Shown: positions 9,096 through 19,359, counted from the stretch's first letter. The stretch is 64,000 nt of DNA from Lutibacter sp. A80 (GCF_022429645.1 NZ_CP092480.1:3454501-3518500), one strand, 5' to 3'. The notes: a model not told the origin generated them from the sequence alone. Numbers and translations are program-made.

Positions 9096-11642
9096 ATGCC
9101 TATAAGAACAAATGCATTGTTTAATGATTACTTCCTAGATTTTAAAGGTTACGACGAAGTGTTTGCCAAAGATTTGGGAATTGATAAAAATTGGGATAAG
9201 TTGTTAAAAAATCTTTCTGAAATTGGAAGTAAAGAGCTAACTCAGAAACAAGGTGAAATAGATTGGTTGTTATCAGAAAATGGTGTTACCTATAATGTTT
9301 ATAATGATCCAAAAGGTTTAAATAGGCCTTGGAAATTAAACGTAGTTCCTTTTTTAGTTCAAAAAGAAGAGTGGAATACTATAGAAAAAGGATTGCAACA
9401 ACGTGCAGAAGTACTTAATCTACTTTTAAAAGATATTTATGGCAAACGGGAACTTATAAAAAAAGGGATTATTCCTTTTGAAGTTATTTTTGCGCATAGA
9501 GGTTTTTTAAGAGCTTGTGACCAAATTCAATATAAAACGGCAAAACAATTATTAATTCATTCTGCAGATTTAGCACGTGGCCCAGATGGGCGCATGTGGG
9601 TGGTAAACGATAGAGCTCAAGCACCTTCGGGTATGGGGTATGCTTTAGAAAATAGATTCTCAACAAATAAAATGTTGCCTGACGTTTTTGAAGATATTAA
9701 TGTAGAGCAACCTTCTTCTTTTTTTAAAGATTTTAATCAGTTATTATTAGCGTCGGCATCTTCAAATAAAGAAAATCCAACAGTCGTTATTTTAACTCCT
9801 GGGCCAAATAATGAAACTTATTTTGAGCATTCTTATTTGTCTTCATTTTTAGGGTATCCTTTAGTTAGAGGAAGTGACTTAGTTGTTAGAGGTGGTAAGT
9901 TGTGGATGAAATCTTTAAAAGGTTTAAAGCAAGTTGATGTAATTTATAGAAGGGTTGATGATGTTTTTATTGATCCGCTAGAGTTAAGAGAAGATTCTTA
10001 TTTAGGTGTTGCTGGTTTAATGGAGGTAGTAAGGCTTCAAAATGTAACAATTGTAAATCCAATAGGAACAGGTATTCTAGAAAATCCGGGGTTAATTCCA
10101 TTTTTAAATAATGTATGTAAATATTTTTTAGATGAGGATTTAATTTTGCCACAAATAGCATCTTGGTGGTGTGGACAAGAAAAAGAACGCAACCATGTTT
10201 TAAAATACTTGTCTTCATTTGTAGTAAAAAGAATAGATAGAACACATAGAGAGCATATTTATTTTTGCGAATTTTTAAGTAAAAAGGAATTAAAACAGCT
10301 TGAGGTAGAAATATTAAAAGCACCATTCCAATTTGTGGCACAGGAAAAAATTAACTTTTCAACTGCTCCAAATTTTGTAAAAGGGAGATTAGAGCCTCGT
10401 AAAATTGTTTGTCGCACTTTTTCAGTAGCAAAAAATGAAGGATATAGTGTTATGCCAGGTGGTTTGGTTAGAGTTGCAGCTGAAAGAGAAGAATTATTAG
10501 TTTCAAATCAAAAAGGAGGTACAAGTAAAGATTTTTGGGTTGTAAGTAATAAATCTCAAAATAATATTCAGCATTATTCTTGGCATAAAACAACACCAAA
10601 TCAATTTACCGGAATAAATGACGTTCCAAGTGATACTGCCGAAAATTTATTTTGGTCGGGAAGGTATTTAGGAAGAACAATTGTAACTGCTAGGTATTTA
10701 AGAATGGTTTTAAATCAAATGGCAAATGTGCAATTTAACCATAGAAAGCCTGAATATGAAAGTTTAAAAATTCTTTTTCAATCAATAACAAATATTACAT
10801 CAACATTTCCAGGTTTTACAGGTGAAAACCAATTGGAAGCCATGAAAAATCCGCTAAAGGAAATAAAGTCCGTAATTATAGATGAAACTAGAATTGGAAG
10901 TTTTGCACAAACCCTTTCAAGTTTTAATTATGCATATTTTTCACTTAGAAATTTATGGTCTAGAGACATGTGGCGCGTTTTTGATGATATACAAAAGTTA
11001 TGGCAAAATTTAAAAAGTAAAGAAGATTATACCATACCTGTTTTAGTTAAATTTTTTGACAGAATTATAACAAGATTAATTGCTTTTATGGCGCTTTCCG
11101 AAGAAAGTATACTTGTAAAACAAGGTCTTTTACTTTATTTTATTGGGTTGCAAATGGAAGAAGCTACTATGACAATAGCTAAATTTAGATCGTTGGTTGT
11201 TGTAAATCATAAGCAAGAATTAGAATATGAAATATTAGAGTCGTTATTAAGTAGTCATGAAAGTTTAAATATTTATAGATACAGCTATAAATCTTATTTA
11301 AGTTTAGAAAATGTAATTAGTTTGGTTTTATTGGATAAAGATTATGCAAAATCGTTAACATATCAAATAAAAAGAATAAAAAAAGATATTGATCAATTGC
11401 CAAATAATTTAAACAAAGAATTTACAGAATGTCAAAAACATATTAATATTGCCTTAGATAAAATTAAAAATTTAAATATTGATACGTTAATTACAGTTGA
11501 TTTAGAATCTAATATGAGGTTACAGTTAGATGCAATTTTAGAAGAATTTAGTGATTTGTTACACGAAACATCGCTGGCAATTTCAAATACTTACTTTAAC
11601 CACGTTTATAAACAAACACAATTGGTAAATTCAATTAAATAA
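9096..11642 (+). CDS. Circularly permuted ATP-grasp fused to alpha-E domain
   Basis: About residues 1-480 form a circularly permuted type 2 ATP-grasp (DUF404/DUF407), with QRAEVLNLLLKDIYG, APSGMGYALENR, VIYRRVDDVFIDPLELREDS and GGLVRVAAE. About residues 515-848 form an alpha-E (DUF403) helical domain starting at AENLFWSGRYLGRTIVTARYL. ATP-grasp enzymes of this kind are predicted amidoligases. The segment aligned with the nucleotide-binding loop reads FVVKRIDRTHREHIYF, whereas the paralogue at 13553-15019 has LVIKPVDESGGYGI. The glycine-rich loop is therefore lost or strongly altered, which may be typical of the fused subfamily. It is 8 bp from both neighbours, so it is cotranscribed. Confidence 0.92.
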   Translation: MPIRTNALFNDYFLDFKGYDEVFAKDLGIDKNWDKLLKNLSEIGSKELTQKQGEIDWLLSENGVTYNVYNDPKGLNRPWKLNVVPFLVQKEEWNTIEKGLQQRAEVLNLLLKDIYGKRELIKKGIIPFEVIFAHRGFLRACDQIQYKTAKQLLIHSADLARGPDGRMWVVNDRAQAPSGMGYALENRFSTNKMLPDVFEDINVEQPSSFFKDFNQLLLASASSNKENPTVVILTPGPNNETYFEHSYLSSFLGYPLVRGSDLVVRGGKLWMKSLKGLKQVDVIYRRVDDVFIDPLELREDSYLGVAGLMEVVRLQNVTIVNPIGTGILENPGLIPFLNNVCKYFLDEDLILPQIASWWCGQEKERNHVLKYLSSFVVKRIDRTHREHIYFCEFLSKKELKQLEVEILKAPFQFVAQEKINFSTAPNFVKGRLEPRKIVCRTFSVAKNEGYSVMPGGLVRVAAEREELLVSNQKGGTSKDFWVVSNKSQNNIQHYSWHKTTPNQFTGINDVPSDTAENLFWSGRYLGRTIVTARYLRMVLNQMANVQFNHRKPEYESLKILFQSITNITSTFPGFTGENQLEAMKNPLKEIKSVIIDETRIGSFAQTLSSFNYAYFSLRNLWSRDMWRVFDDIQKLWQNLKSKEDYTIPVLVKFFDRIITRLIAFMALSEESILVKQGLLLYFIGLQMEEATMTIAKFRSLVVVNHKQELEYEILESLLSSHESLNIYRYSYKSYLSLENVISLVLLDKDYAKSLTYQIKRIKKDIDQLPNNLNKEFTECQKHINIALDKIKNLNIDTLITVDLESNMRLQLDAILEEFSDLLHETSLAISNTYFNHVYKQTQLVNSIK

Positions 11643-11649
11643 TTACTTA

Positions 11650-12537
11650 ATGGTTTTTAAAATAGTTCATACTACAAGTTATAAATATGAAAATGGAGCA
11701 TCTTTTTGTCATAATTTAGCAACATTGAAACCTAAAAATATTTTAGGACAGAATTTGTTAGAGTATAATTTAGATATAAGTCCTGCTCCTAATGAAATTT
11801 CAGAAAGAGTTGATTTTTTTGGAAATACAATTACTAGATTTTCAATACAAGAATATCATGAAGAGTTAAAAGTAACTGCAAAAAGTAAAGTTTATAGAAG
11901 TTATAAAGGCCAATTAGAGGGCGCTGAATTAAAAAATAATAAAAAAATTACAGTAAAAGAAGCTAAAAAAATACTTAAGGGTAACCATTCTGATCTAATA
12001 AGTGTAAAACAATTTTTGTTGAAGTCATCTCTTATTTCTTCTATTTCAGATGAAATTACAGCTTATGCTAAAGTTTCATTTACCCCAAAACGATCGTTGT
12101 ATGATGCTTCTTTTGAATTGATGCAGCGTATATTTACAGATTTTGATTTTGTTTCTGGTTTTACAGATGTTGCAACACCTTTAGATGAAGTAATGAAAGA
12201 AAAAAAAGGAGTATGTCAAGATTTTGCTCAAATTGCAATAGCTTGTGTACGCTCAATGGGTTTACCTGCTAGATATGTTAGTGGTTATATTGAAACCTTG
12301 CCTCCAAAAGGAAAGGAAAAATTAATTGGTACAGATGCTTCACATGCTTGGTTCTCAGTTTTTATACCATCGTTTGGTTGGGTAGATTTTGACCCTACAA
12401 ATAATCAAATACCTAAAAATCAGCATATTGTTGTTGCTCACGGAAGAGATTACTTAGATGTTCCACCTTTAAAAGGAGTAACCTATAGTTCGGGGAAAAA
12501 TAATATGGAGGTTTCTGTTGATATTAGACCAGCATAA
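11650..12537 (+). CDS. Transglutaminase family protein
   Basis: A 295-residue stand-alone transglutaminase-like cysteine protease with the bacterial N-terminal beta domain (about residues 1-85) and the catalytic core. The triad is visible as C189 (GVCQDFAQIA), H232 (SHAWFSVF) and D248 (VDFDPTNNQ). These proteins are thought to act as peptidases or acyl-transferases on amide bonds. It starts 8 bp after the fused ATP-grasp/alpha-E gene and ends the + strand operon. The next gene converges on it with only 13 bp between stops, with no strong hairpin seen there. No signal peptide was found, so a cytoplasmic location is likely. Confidence 0.93.
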   Translation: MVFKIVHTTSYKYENGASFCHNLATLKPKNILGQNLLEYNLDISPAPNEISERVDFFGNTITRFSIQEYHEELKVTAKSKVYRSYKGQLEGAELKNNKKITVKEAKKILKGNHSDLISVKQFLLKSSLISSISDEITAYAKVSFTPKRSLYDASFELMQRIFTDFDFVSGFTDVATPLDEVMKEKKGVCQDFAQIAIACVRSMGLPARYVSGYIETLPPKGKEKLIGTDASHAWFSVFIPSFGWVDFDPTNNQIPKNQHIVVAHGRDYLDVPPLKGVTYSSGKNNMEVSVDIRPA

Positions 12538-12550
12538 AAATTGAAATGTT

Positions 12551-13546
12551 TTATTGATTTTGCTTAGAGCTAGTGCTTTTTTCGATAATAGGGTATTGGG
12601 TTGTTTTAAAATAATTGTTATCTAACTTTTCTCCAATAACTACCAATTTATCTATTAAATCACTTATAAAACCTTCTACATCTTCTTCAATATCTTCAAT
12701 TAATTTATATTTAAAAGATGCATTTAATTTTTTAATTGAAAAGGCTGCAGAATTGCTTTTAAGAATTTTATTTTTAGAAAGTGTATCAACGTACTTTTCC
12801 ATTTGGATTATACAACTTATTATAGATCTAGGACAGTCAGCATTTAATATTAAAAATTCTAAAGTTGTTTTTTTTGTTGGGGTTTTCTTATATAGTCGTC
12901 TCATCATATCGTAAGAAGAAACACATTTTAATAAGGTAACCCATAAATGACCATTTTCTTGAGTGCTTTTATATTTTAATTTTTCAACAGCAGCATCGCT
13001 ACATTTAGAATTAATTATTCTTGTTACTTGTAGAGCTCTTTCTAAATAAATACCTAGCATTATTACAGCATAAAGTTCATCATGTAATAATGTTGCACGC
13101 ATTTTACTTCTTAGTTCTAAAGTAGATTTAGTAATCATTAGAGTAAAATCGTATAAGCCATTTTTTACAAAAGATTTTGTATCATAATTTTTTATACCAT
13201 GATTTATGGTGTTTAAAGATTCGAACAATTCTGTTGAAATTATATCTCTAGAGCTTCTTGCATTTTCATGTGCACAATTAAAAGAGTAAATTATAGAGTA
13301 TGGTTCTTTTATATTTAAACCAATATTATATAAAACTTCTTCTTCAATTAATTTTGTGTCTGCATTTATAACTTCGTTGCTTGCCATAAACATAATAGAC
13401 CTTAAAACAAACTCTCTAGATTGCGATAGTTTGTTGGGGGCATCTAATGATGAAAAATAATTGACACTTAAATATCTTGCTAAATGTTCGGAACGTTCAA
13501 TATACCGTCCCATCCAAAATAGGTTATTTGCTACTCTTGCTAACAT
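12551..13546 (-). CDS. Alpha-E domain protein (DUF403)
   Basis: An all-helical 331-residue alpha-E protein whose start MLARVANNLFWMGRYIERSEHLARYL is the family signature. It is the unfused counterpart of the C-terminal half of the protein at 9096-11642. It follows the stand-alone ATP-grasp gene by 6 bp on the minus strand, so the two form an operon. The alpha-E domain almost always occurs with these ATP-grasps and transglutaminases and is presumed a partner or scaffold in the same reaction. No catalytic residues are known. Confidence 0.93.
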   Translation of the reverse strand: MLARVANNLFWMGRYIERSEHLARYLSVNYFSSLDAPNKLSQSREFVLRSIMFMASNEVINADTKLIEEEVLYNIGLNIKEPYSIIYSFNCAHENARSSRDIISTELFESLNTINHGIKNYDTKSFVKNGLYDFTLMITKSTLELRSKMRATLLHDELYAVIMLGIYLERALQVTRIINSKCSDAAVEKLKYKSTQENGHLWVTLLKCVSSYDMMRRLYKKTPTKKTTLEFLILNADCPRSIISCIIQMEKYVDTLSKNKILKSNSAAFSIKKLNASFKYKLIEDIEEDVEGFISDLIDKLVVIGEKLDNNYFKTTQYPIIEKSTSSKQNQ

Positions 13547-13552
13547 ATTATA

Positions 13553-15019
13553 TTATTTTTTTAAAACCCAAGTATCTTTAGAACCACCACCTTGAGATGA
13601 GTTTACTACTAAATTTCCTTTTCTTAGTGCTACTCTAGATAGACCACCTTTTAATACAAATTCTTTGTTTTTACCTAATAAAGTGAAAGTTCTTAAATCT
13701 ACATGTCTAGGTTCAAAAGATTGGCTTTCTTCAATATAAGTTGGGTGTGTAGAGAGTGCCATAATTGGCTGTGCTATGTATTTTCTAGGGCTTGCTTTAA
13801 TAGTTTCTTTTACTTTTTCAATTTCTTCTTTTGTTAGTTTATTTCCAATAGAAATTCCATAGCCACCAGATTCATCTACGGGTTTAATAACTAGTTTGTC
13901 TATATTATTTAAAACGTAACTTAATTCATTTTTTCTACTACAATGGTACGTGTGTACATTGTTTAATATTGGATCTTCATCTAAATAATATTTAATTATT
14001 TCAGGCATATAGGTGTAAATAGCTTTGTCGTCGGCTACTCCTGTTCCGGGAGCATTAACCAAACAAACATTGCCTTTTTTATAAACACCGAATAAACCGG
14101 GTACGCCAAGTAAAGAGTCTTTTTTAAATTCTAAAGGATCAATAAATAAATCATCAATACGTCTGTAAATAATATCTACTTTTTCTGGTCCGTGAATGGT
14201 TTGCTTGTAAACAAAATTATTTTCAATAAATAGATCCCTACCTTCAACTAAATCTATACCCATTTGTTTGGCTAAAAAAGAATGTTCATAATAGGCAGAG
14301 TTGTATACACCAGGCGTAATAACTACACTCACTGGATTGTCTACGCCTTTTGGCTTAACAGTTTCTAGAATATCTAATAGATTTGCACCATAATCAACAA
14401 CTGTTTGGGCATTGTACTTGTTAAATACTCCAAATAAGGCATGTTTTACAGCGGCTCTATTACCAACTACATAGCTAACACCAGAAGGGCAGCGTATATT
14501 GTCTTCAAGTACATAATAATCTCCGTCTGCATGTTTTATTAAATCTGTACCTGAAATATGATTATAGATTCCTTGCGGAGGATCTAAGTTAACCATTTGT
14601 GATAGGAAATTTTCAGAAGAACTGATTAATTCTATTGGTACTATTCCTTGTTTTATAATTTTTTGGTCATGGTAAACGTCCCATAAAAAGTGATTTAAAG
14701 CTTTACATCTTTGTAAAACGCCTGTTTCAATTTTATGCCATTCTTTATTGTCAATAATTCTAGGAAATAAATCAAAAGGAAATATTTTTTCTTGCAATTG
14801 ATTTGAACCGTATACTTGAAATGTAATTCCATTATTAAAAAAAGATTCCTTTGCTCTATTATTTAATGAATTAAATTCAGTGACAGAATATTCGCTAAAT
14901 AATTTAAAAAGGGTTTTGTAAATTTTTCTAACCTCTTCATTTTTATTGAAAAGTTCATCATAAAAATTTGAATTAAAGTCGTATGATGAAAATAACGGAA
15001 GTTCAGTAGTTTTTTTCAA
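13553..15019 (-). CDS. Circularly permuted type 2 ATP-grasp protein
   Basis: A 488-residue stand-alone ATP-grasp of the DUF404/DUF407 type, predicted to form amide bonds using ATP. Conserved blocks include the QRCKALNHFLWDVY region, EDNIRCPSGVSYVVGNR, YRRIDDLFIDPLEFKKDS, VNAPGTGVADDK and an intact loop LVIKPVDESGGYGI, then RTFTLLGKNKEF and SQGGGSKDTWVL. Its intact glycine loop suggests that it, rather than the fused paralogue, is the conventional ATP-using member of the cluster. It is the first gene of the minus-strand pair with the alpha-E protein. Its upstream region is shared with the divergent metH riboswitch leader. Confidence 0.93.
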   Translation of the reverse strand: MKKTTELPLFSSYDFNSNFYDELFNKNEEVRKIYKTLFKLFSEYSVTEFNSLNNRAKESFFNNGITFQVYGSNQLQEKIFPFDLFPRIIDNKEWHKIETGVLQRCKALNHFLWDVYHDQKIIKQGIVPIELISSSENFLSQMVNLDPPQGIYNHISGTDLIKHADGDYYVLEDNIRCPSGVSYVVGNRAAVKHALFGVFNKYNAQTVVDYGANLLDILETVKPKGVDNPVSVVITPGVYNSAYYEHSFLAKQMGIDLVEGRDLFIENNFVYKQTIHGPEKVDIIYRRIDDLFIDPLEFKKDSLLGVPGLFGVYKKGNVCLVNAPGTGVADDKAIYTYMPEIIKYYLDEDPILNNVHTYHCSRKNELSYVLNNIDKLVIKPVDESGGYGISIGNKLTKEEIEKVKETIKASPRKYIAQPIMALSTHPTYIEESQSFEPRHVDLRTFTLLGKNKEFVLKGGLSRVALRKGNLVVNSSQGGGSKDTWVLKK

Positions 15020-15343
15020 ATTTTAATTTTTAGTAAATATATGAAATATTCAATAAAAGTTTTGTTTTGTTGCGCTAATTTTTGATAAATTAAGAATAGA
15101 ATAAAAATAATATCTTAAAAATTATATAATGATGAAAATATGATAATTTTAAAATTAAAATATCAAATATTAACTTGTTTAATAGTCGTTTTTTATTTAA
15201 AAAAGGTCTGTTTTACTTGGGGGTAAAGTAATTTTAGTCGTTTTGTTGGCTAATTATCTAAAAAGTTGGTTTTTGTTTAAATATCAACTGTTTTTAATTC
15301 TATTGAAATAATAGATATTAAATTCTTAAAACTTTGATAGTTG
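15020..15343. other. AT-rich divergent spacer
   Basis: This gene-free stretch lies between the minus-strand ATP-grasp start and the metH promoter region. It is AT-rich with stops in all frames. It must contain the promoter of the ATP-grasp/alpha-E pair, but I could not place boxes with confidence. Confidence 0.5.
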
Positions 15344-15375
15344 TTTGTTATTCATAAGAATATGCCGTTTATTTG
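15344..15375 (+). promoter_or_regulatory. Candidate promoter of the metH riboswitch leader
   Basis: TTTG at 15344-15347 is followed after 20 bp by TTTATTTG at 15368-15375. This matches the Bacteroidetes -33/-7 pattern (TTG, then TAnnTTTG) except for one base. It lies just upstream of the SAM aptamer, where a transcription start is expected. Confidence 0.5.
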
Positions 15376-15400
15376 CACAAAGTTCATAAACATACATATT

Positions 15401-15519
15401 AGTTATTAAGAAAGGCAGAGGGAATAGACCTGTTGAAGCCTTAGCAACCCTTTAAAGCTAAAGAAGGTGCTACGTTCTACCATTAATTATGGACAGATAA
15501 CAATTACTTCTTAATAACT
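15401..15519 (+). ncRNA. SAM-I (S-box) riboswitch
   Basis: The leader contains the conserved S-box core: GAGGGAATAGACC, then GAAGCC, TTAGCAACCC and AAGGTGCTACGTTCTACC. A perfect 10-bp closing helix P1 pairs AGTTATTAAG (15401-15410) with CTTAATAACT (15510-15519). It sits 27 bp upstream of the first metH gene, so it should lower methionine synthase expression when S-adenosylmethionine is abundant. No U-run terminator is seen after P1, so control of translation initiation, or another mechanism, is more likely than classical termination. Confidence 0.94.
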
Positions 15520-15546
15520 TCCGCGTGTTTATTAAAAATATATAAA

Positions 15547-16539
15547 ATGGAAGACATTCGTAACATATTAAAAAATAAAATCCTTGTACTAGATGGTGCT
15601 ATGGGAACTATGATTCAACAGTATAAATTTACTGAAGAAGATTACAGAGGAGAACAATTTAAAGATTTCAAAGTTTCGGTAAAAGGAAACAATGACATGC
15701 TTTCAATTACACAGCCAAAAGCAATTAAAGAAATTCATGCAAAATATTTAGAAGCCGGAGCAGATATTATTGAGACCAATACGTTTTCGTCTACAACAAT
15801 TGCTATGGCCGATTACAAAATGGAAGACTTTGTTTATGAGTTAAATTTTCAATCTGCTAAAATAGCTAAAGAAGTTGCAAAAGAATTTACTGAAAAAGAT
15901 CCATCGAAACCGCGTTTTGTAGCGGGTTCAATTGGACCAACAAACCGTACAGCAAGTATGTCTCCTGATGTAAATGATCCAGGTTTTAGAGCAGTAACTT
16001 TTGATGATTTAAGAGTTGCTTACAAGCAGCAAGTTGAAGCATTAATTGATGTAGGAGTAGATGTGTTATTAATTGAAACAGTTTTTGATACTTTAAATGC
16101 TAAGGCTGCTTTATTTGCTATTGAAGAAATTAAGGCAGAAAGAAAAATTGATATTCCTATTATGTTAAGTGGAACAATTACCGATGCTAGTGGAAGAACA
16201 TTATCGGGGCAAACGGCAGAAGCATTTTTAATTTCTGTATCACACATTCCTTTATTAACTGTTGGATTTAATTGTGCTTTAGGAGCAAAACAATTAACAC
16301 CACACTTAGAAGTATTAGCTCAAAAATCTGACTTAGCAATTTCGGCACATCCAAATGCAGGATTGCCAAATGCATTTGGAGAGTATGATGAAACGCCTGA
16401 AATGATGGCTAATCAAATAGAAGAATATTTAGAAAAAGGTTTAATTAATATTATTGGAGGGTGCTGTGGAACAACTCCAGATCATATTAAGGCTATTGCT
16501 GAAATAGCGGAGAAGTATAAACCAAGATTGGTTGAATAA
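15547..16539 (+). CDS. Methionine synthase, homocysteine-binding module (split MetH N-part)
   Basis: This is a 330-residue homocysteine S-methyltransferase barrel, corresponding to the first domain of cobalamin-dependent MetH. The start motif DGAMGTMIQ and the zinc ligands in GFNCALG and [10 protein letters not shown] are all present. It carries homocysteine for methylation by the methylcobalamin bound to the next gene product. In enterobacteria these domains are one polypeptide of about 1230 residues. Here the gene is split at the natural linker between modules 1 and 2, with 78 bp between the parts, which is common in Flavobacteriia. It is controlled by the SAM-I riboswitch upstream. Confidence 0.95.
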   Translation: MEDIRNILKNKILVLDGAMGTMIQQYKFTEEDYRGEQFKDFKVSVKGNNDMLSITQPKAIKEIHAKYLEAGADIIETNTFSSTTIAMADYKMEDFVYELNFQSAKIAKEVAKEFTEKDPSKPRFVAGSIGPTNRTASMSPDVNDPGFRAVTFDDLRVAYKQQVEALIDVGVDVLLIETVFDTLNAKAALFAIEEIKAERKIDIPIMLSGTITDASGRTLSGQTAEAFLISVSHIPLLTVGFNCALGAKQLTPHLEVLAQKSDLAISAHPNAGLPNAFGEYDETPEMMANQIEEYLEKGLINIIGGCCGTTPDHIKAIAEIAEKYKPRLVE

Positions 16540-16544
16540 AAGTT

Positions 16545-16612
16545 TTAATTTTACGTCATTCTGAAAATGTCACTCTGAGCTTGTTGAAGTGTCATTACAG
16601 AATCTCATTCTT
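16545..16612. repeat. Partial copy of a flavobacterial intergenic repeat
   Basis: The spacer between the two metH parts contains TCATTCTGAAAATGTCACTCTGAGCTTGTTGAAG-like sequence, written here in pieces: CACTCTGAGCTTGTTGAAG followed by TGTCATTACAG. Sequences of the form TCATTCTGAGC..GAAG recur between genes in many Bacteroidetes genomes. Its function is unknown. Confidence 0.5.
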
Positions 16613-16617
16613 ATAAA

Positions 16618-19302
16618 ATGAATACACAAAAAAAATACCTAAAACTATCGGGTCTAGAACCCTTAATAATTACTCCAGAAAGTAATTTTATAAATGTTGG
16701 TGAACGTACCAATGTTGCAGGTTCTCGTAAGTTTTTACGATTGATAAAAGAAGAGAAATTTGATGAAGCATTAGCTATTGCTCGTCATCAGGTTGAAGGA
16801 GGTGCGCAAATTATCGACATTAATATGGATGATGGTTTGTTAGATGGAAAAGAAGCGATGGTTCGCTTTATGAATTTGATTGCTGCAGAACCAGATATTG
16901 CACGTGTTCCAATTATGATTGATAGTTCCAAATGGGAAATTATTGAAGCTGGATTACAAGTTGCGCAAGGTAAATGTGTTGTAAACTCTATCAGTTTAAA
17001 AGAAGGAGAGCAACAATTTAAAGAACATGCAAGAAAAATAAAAATGTATGGAGCAGCCGTTATTGTAATGGCTTTTGATGAGGATGGACAGGCAGATAAT
17101 TACGAACGTAGAATTGAAATATCTCAGCGTTCATACAATATTTTGGTAAACGAAGTTGGGTTTCCTTCAGAAGATATAATTTTTGATTTAAATATATTTC
17201 CAGTGGCAACCGGAATGGAAGAACACCGTAAAAATGCTTTAGATTTTATTGAAGCTACACGTTGGGTTCGAGAGAATTTGCCAAATGCTAGTGTAAGTGG
17301 AGGTGTAAGTAACGTATCGTTTTCTTTTAGAGGGAACAATGCGGTGCGCGAAGCAATGCACTCTGTGTTTTTATATTATGCTATTAAAGCAGGAATGAAT
17401 ATTGGAATTGTAAATCCTGCAATGTTGGAAGTTTATGATGATATTCCAAAAGATTTATTAGAACATGTAGAAGATGTAATTTTAGATAGAAGAGATGATG
17501 CTACAGAGCGTTTATTAGATTTTGCTGAAAGTGTTGTAAGTACTGCTAAAGAGCGTAAAGTAGATATGTCTTGGAGAGAAAAATCTTTACAAGATCGTAT
17601 AACTCATGCATTGGTAAAAGGCTTGGATGAATTTATTGTTGAGGATGTAGAGGCTGCACGACTGGAAGCTGAAAAGCCAATTGAAGTTATTGAAGGTAAT
17701 TTAATGATTGGTATGAATGTAGTTGGAGATTTATTTGGTTCTGGTAAAATGTTTTTACCTCAAGTGGTGAAATCTGCCCGTGTAATGAAAAAAGCCGTAG
17801 CTTATTTATTGCCTTTTATTGAAGCAGATAAAAATGGTGTAAAGGAAGCAAATGGAAAAATTTTATTAGCAACTGTAAAAGGTGATGTACACGATATTGG
17901 TAAAAATATTGTAGGTGTAGTTTTAGGTTGTAATAATTATGATATTGTAGATTTAGGGGTAATGGTTGCTCCAGAAAAAATAATTCAAGCAGCGAAAGAT
18001 GAAAACGTTGATGCTATTGGTTTAAGTGGTTTAATTACACCTAGTTTAGATGAAATGGTGTATTTAGCAAAAGAAATGGAGCGTCAAAAATTTGAAGTTC
18101 CTTTGTTAATTGGTGGTGCAACAACTTCTAAAGCACATACAGCAGTAAAAATTGATCCACAATATAAAAATGCTGTAGTTCACGTACACGATGCTTCAAG
18201 AGCAGTAACTGTAGTTGGTGATTTATTAGATAAAAGAATTAACCAAAAATATGTTGGCGATATAAAAGCCGATTATGTTAAGGTTCGTGAAGGTTTTGCT
18301 AATAGATCAAGTAAAAAAGAATATTTGTCGTTAGCTGATGCAAGAAAAAATAAGTTTAAAATAGATTGGGGTACTTCAACAATTGTAAAACCAAATTTTG
18401 AAGGAATTCAAGTTTTTGAAGATTTTGATTTAACAAAATTAGTAGATTATATAGATTGGAGTCCGTTTTTTAGAACTTGGGAATTAGCGGGTAAATTCCC
18501 TGCAATTTTAACTGATAAAGTAGTAGGAGAGGCGGCTACCAACTTATTTAATGACGCAAAATTAATGCTTGCAAAAATATTAAATGAAAATTTATTAACT
18601 GCAAAAGCTGTTTTTGGTATTTTTCCAGCAAATAGTGTAAATGAAGATGATATAGAGCTTTATGCAGATACCGATAGAACTAAAGTAAATGTTAAGTTTA
18701 TAACATTACGTCAACAATTAAAAAAGAAAGAAGGAATACCAAATATTGCCTTGGCAGATTTTATTGCTCCAAAAGAAACAGGGATTGAAGATTATATGGG
18801 AGCGTTTTGTGTATCTACAGGATTTGGAACAGCTGAATTAGCTGCGGAATTTGAAAAAGATCACGACGATTATAACTCTATTTTGATTAAAGCTTTAGCC
18901 GATAGGTTAGCAGAAGCTTTTGCAGAATATTTGCATGAAAAAGTTAGAAAAGAATATTGGGGTTATGCTTCAGATGAGGTTTTATCTAATCAAGAGTTGA
19001 TTAAAGAAGGCTATAAAGGTATTCGTCCTGCTCCAGGATATCCTGCTTGTCCAGATCATACAGAAAAATGGACTATATGGGATTTGTTAAGTGTTAAAGA
19101 AACCATTGGGGTAGAATTAACAGATAGTTTGGCAATGTGGCCTGCAGCATCTGTTTCAGGTTATTATTTTGGAAATGAAAAAGCGAAATATTTTGGTGTA
19201 GGAAAAATAACTGAAGAGCAATTGATAAGTGTTGCTGATAGAAAAGAGGAAGATTTAGATGTAATGAGAAAATGGTTAAATCCTAATTTAGCTGAAAGTT
19301 AG
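16618..19302 (+). CDS. metH: Methionine synthase, folate/cobalamin/activation modules
   Basis: The 894-residue protein holds the remaining MetH modules. The pterin-binding barrel opens with [18 protein letters not shown]. The cobalamin cap and binding domain contains the DVHDIG motif whose histidine ligates cobalt, plus [13 protein letters not shown]. The C-terminal SAM-dependent reactivation domain contains [18 protein letters not shown]. It transfers the methyl group from methyltetrahydrofolate through B12 to homocysteine held by the partner protein. It lies downstream of the riboswitch and the homocysteine module, and metF, which makes methyltetrahydrofolate, follows. The start [15 protein letters not shown] is plausible as the first residues after the natural domain break. 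Confidence 0.96.
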   Translation: MNTQKKYLKLSGLEPLIITPESNFINVGERTNVAGSRKFLRLIKEEKFDEALAIARHQVEGGAQIIDINMDDGLLDGKEAMVRFMNLIAAEPDIARVPIMIDSSKWEIIEAGLQVAQGKCVVNSISLKEGEQQFKEHARKIKMYGAAVIVMAFDEDGQADNYERRIEISQRSYNILVNEVGFPSEDIIFDLNIFPVATGMEEHRKNALDFIEATRWVRENLPNASVSGGVSNVSFSFRGNNAVREAMHSVFLYYAIKAGMNIGIVNPAMLEVYDDIPKDLLEHVEDVILDRRDDATERLLDFAESVVSTAKERKVDMSWREKSLQDRITHALVKGLDEFIVEDVEAARLEAEKPIEVIEGNLMIGMNVVGDLFGSGKMFLPQVVKSARVMKKAVAYLLPFIEADKNGVKEANGKILLATVKGDVHDIGKNIVGVVLGCNNYDIVDLGVMVAPEKIIQAAKDENVDAIGLSGLITPSLDEMVYLAKEMERQKFEVPLLIGGATTSKAHTAVKIDPQYKNAVVHVHDASRAVTVVGDLLDKRINQKYVGDIKADYVKVREGFANRSSKKEYLSLADARKNKFKIDWGTSTIVKPNFEGIQVFEDFDLTKLVDYIDWSPFFRTWELAGKFPAILTDKVVGEAATNLFNDAKLMLAKILNENLLTAKAVFGIFPANSVNEDDIELYADTDRTKVNVKFITLRQQLKKKEGIPNIALADFIAPKETGIEDYMGAFCVSTGFGTAELAAEFEKDHDDYNSILIKALADRLAEAFAEYLHEKVRKEYWGYASDEVLSNQELIKEGYKGIRPAPGYPACPDHTEKWTIWDLLSVKETIGVELTDSLAMWPAASVSGYYFGNEKAKYFGVGKITEEQLISVADRKEEDLDVMRKWLNPNLAES

Positions 19303-19315
19303 AAAGTTTAAAGTA

Positions 19316-19348
19316 AGACCTAACAGGTTTTAAAAACATGTTAGGTCT
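19316..19348. terminator. Inverted repeat after metH
   Basis: AGACCTAACA (19316-19325) pairs perfectly with TGTTAGGTCT (19339-19348) over a 13-base loop. There is no following U-run, so it is either a factor-dependent 3' stem or a copy of the AGACCTAACAGG repeat family found between genes in flavobacteria. Confidence 0.55.
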
Positions 19349-19359
19349 GTAAAGCCAAA

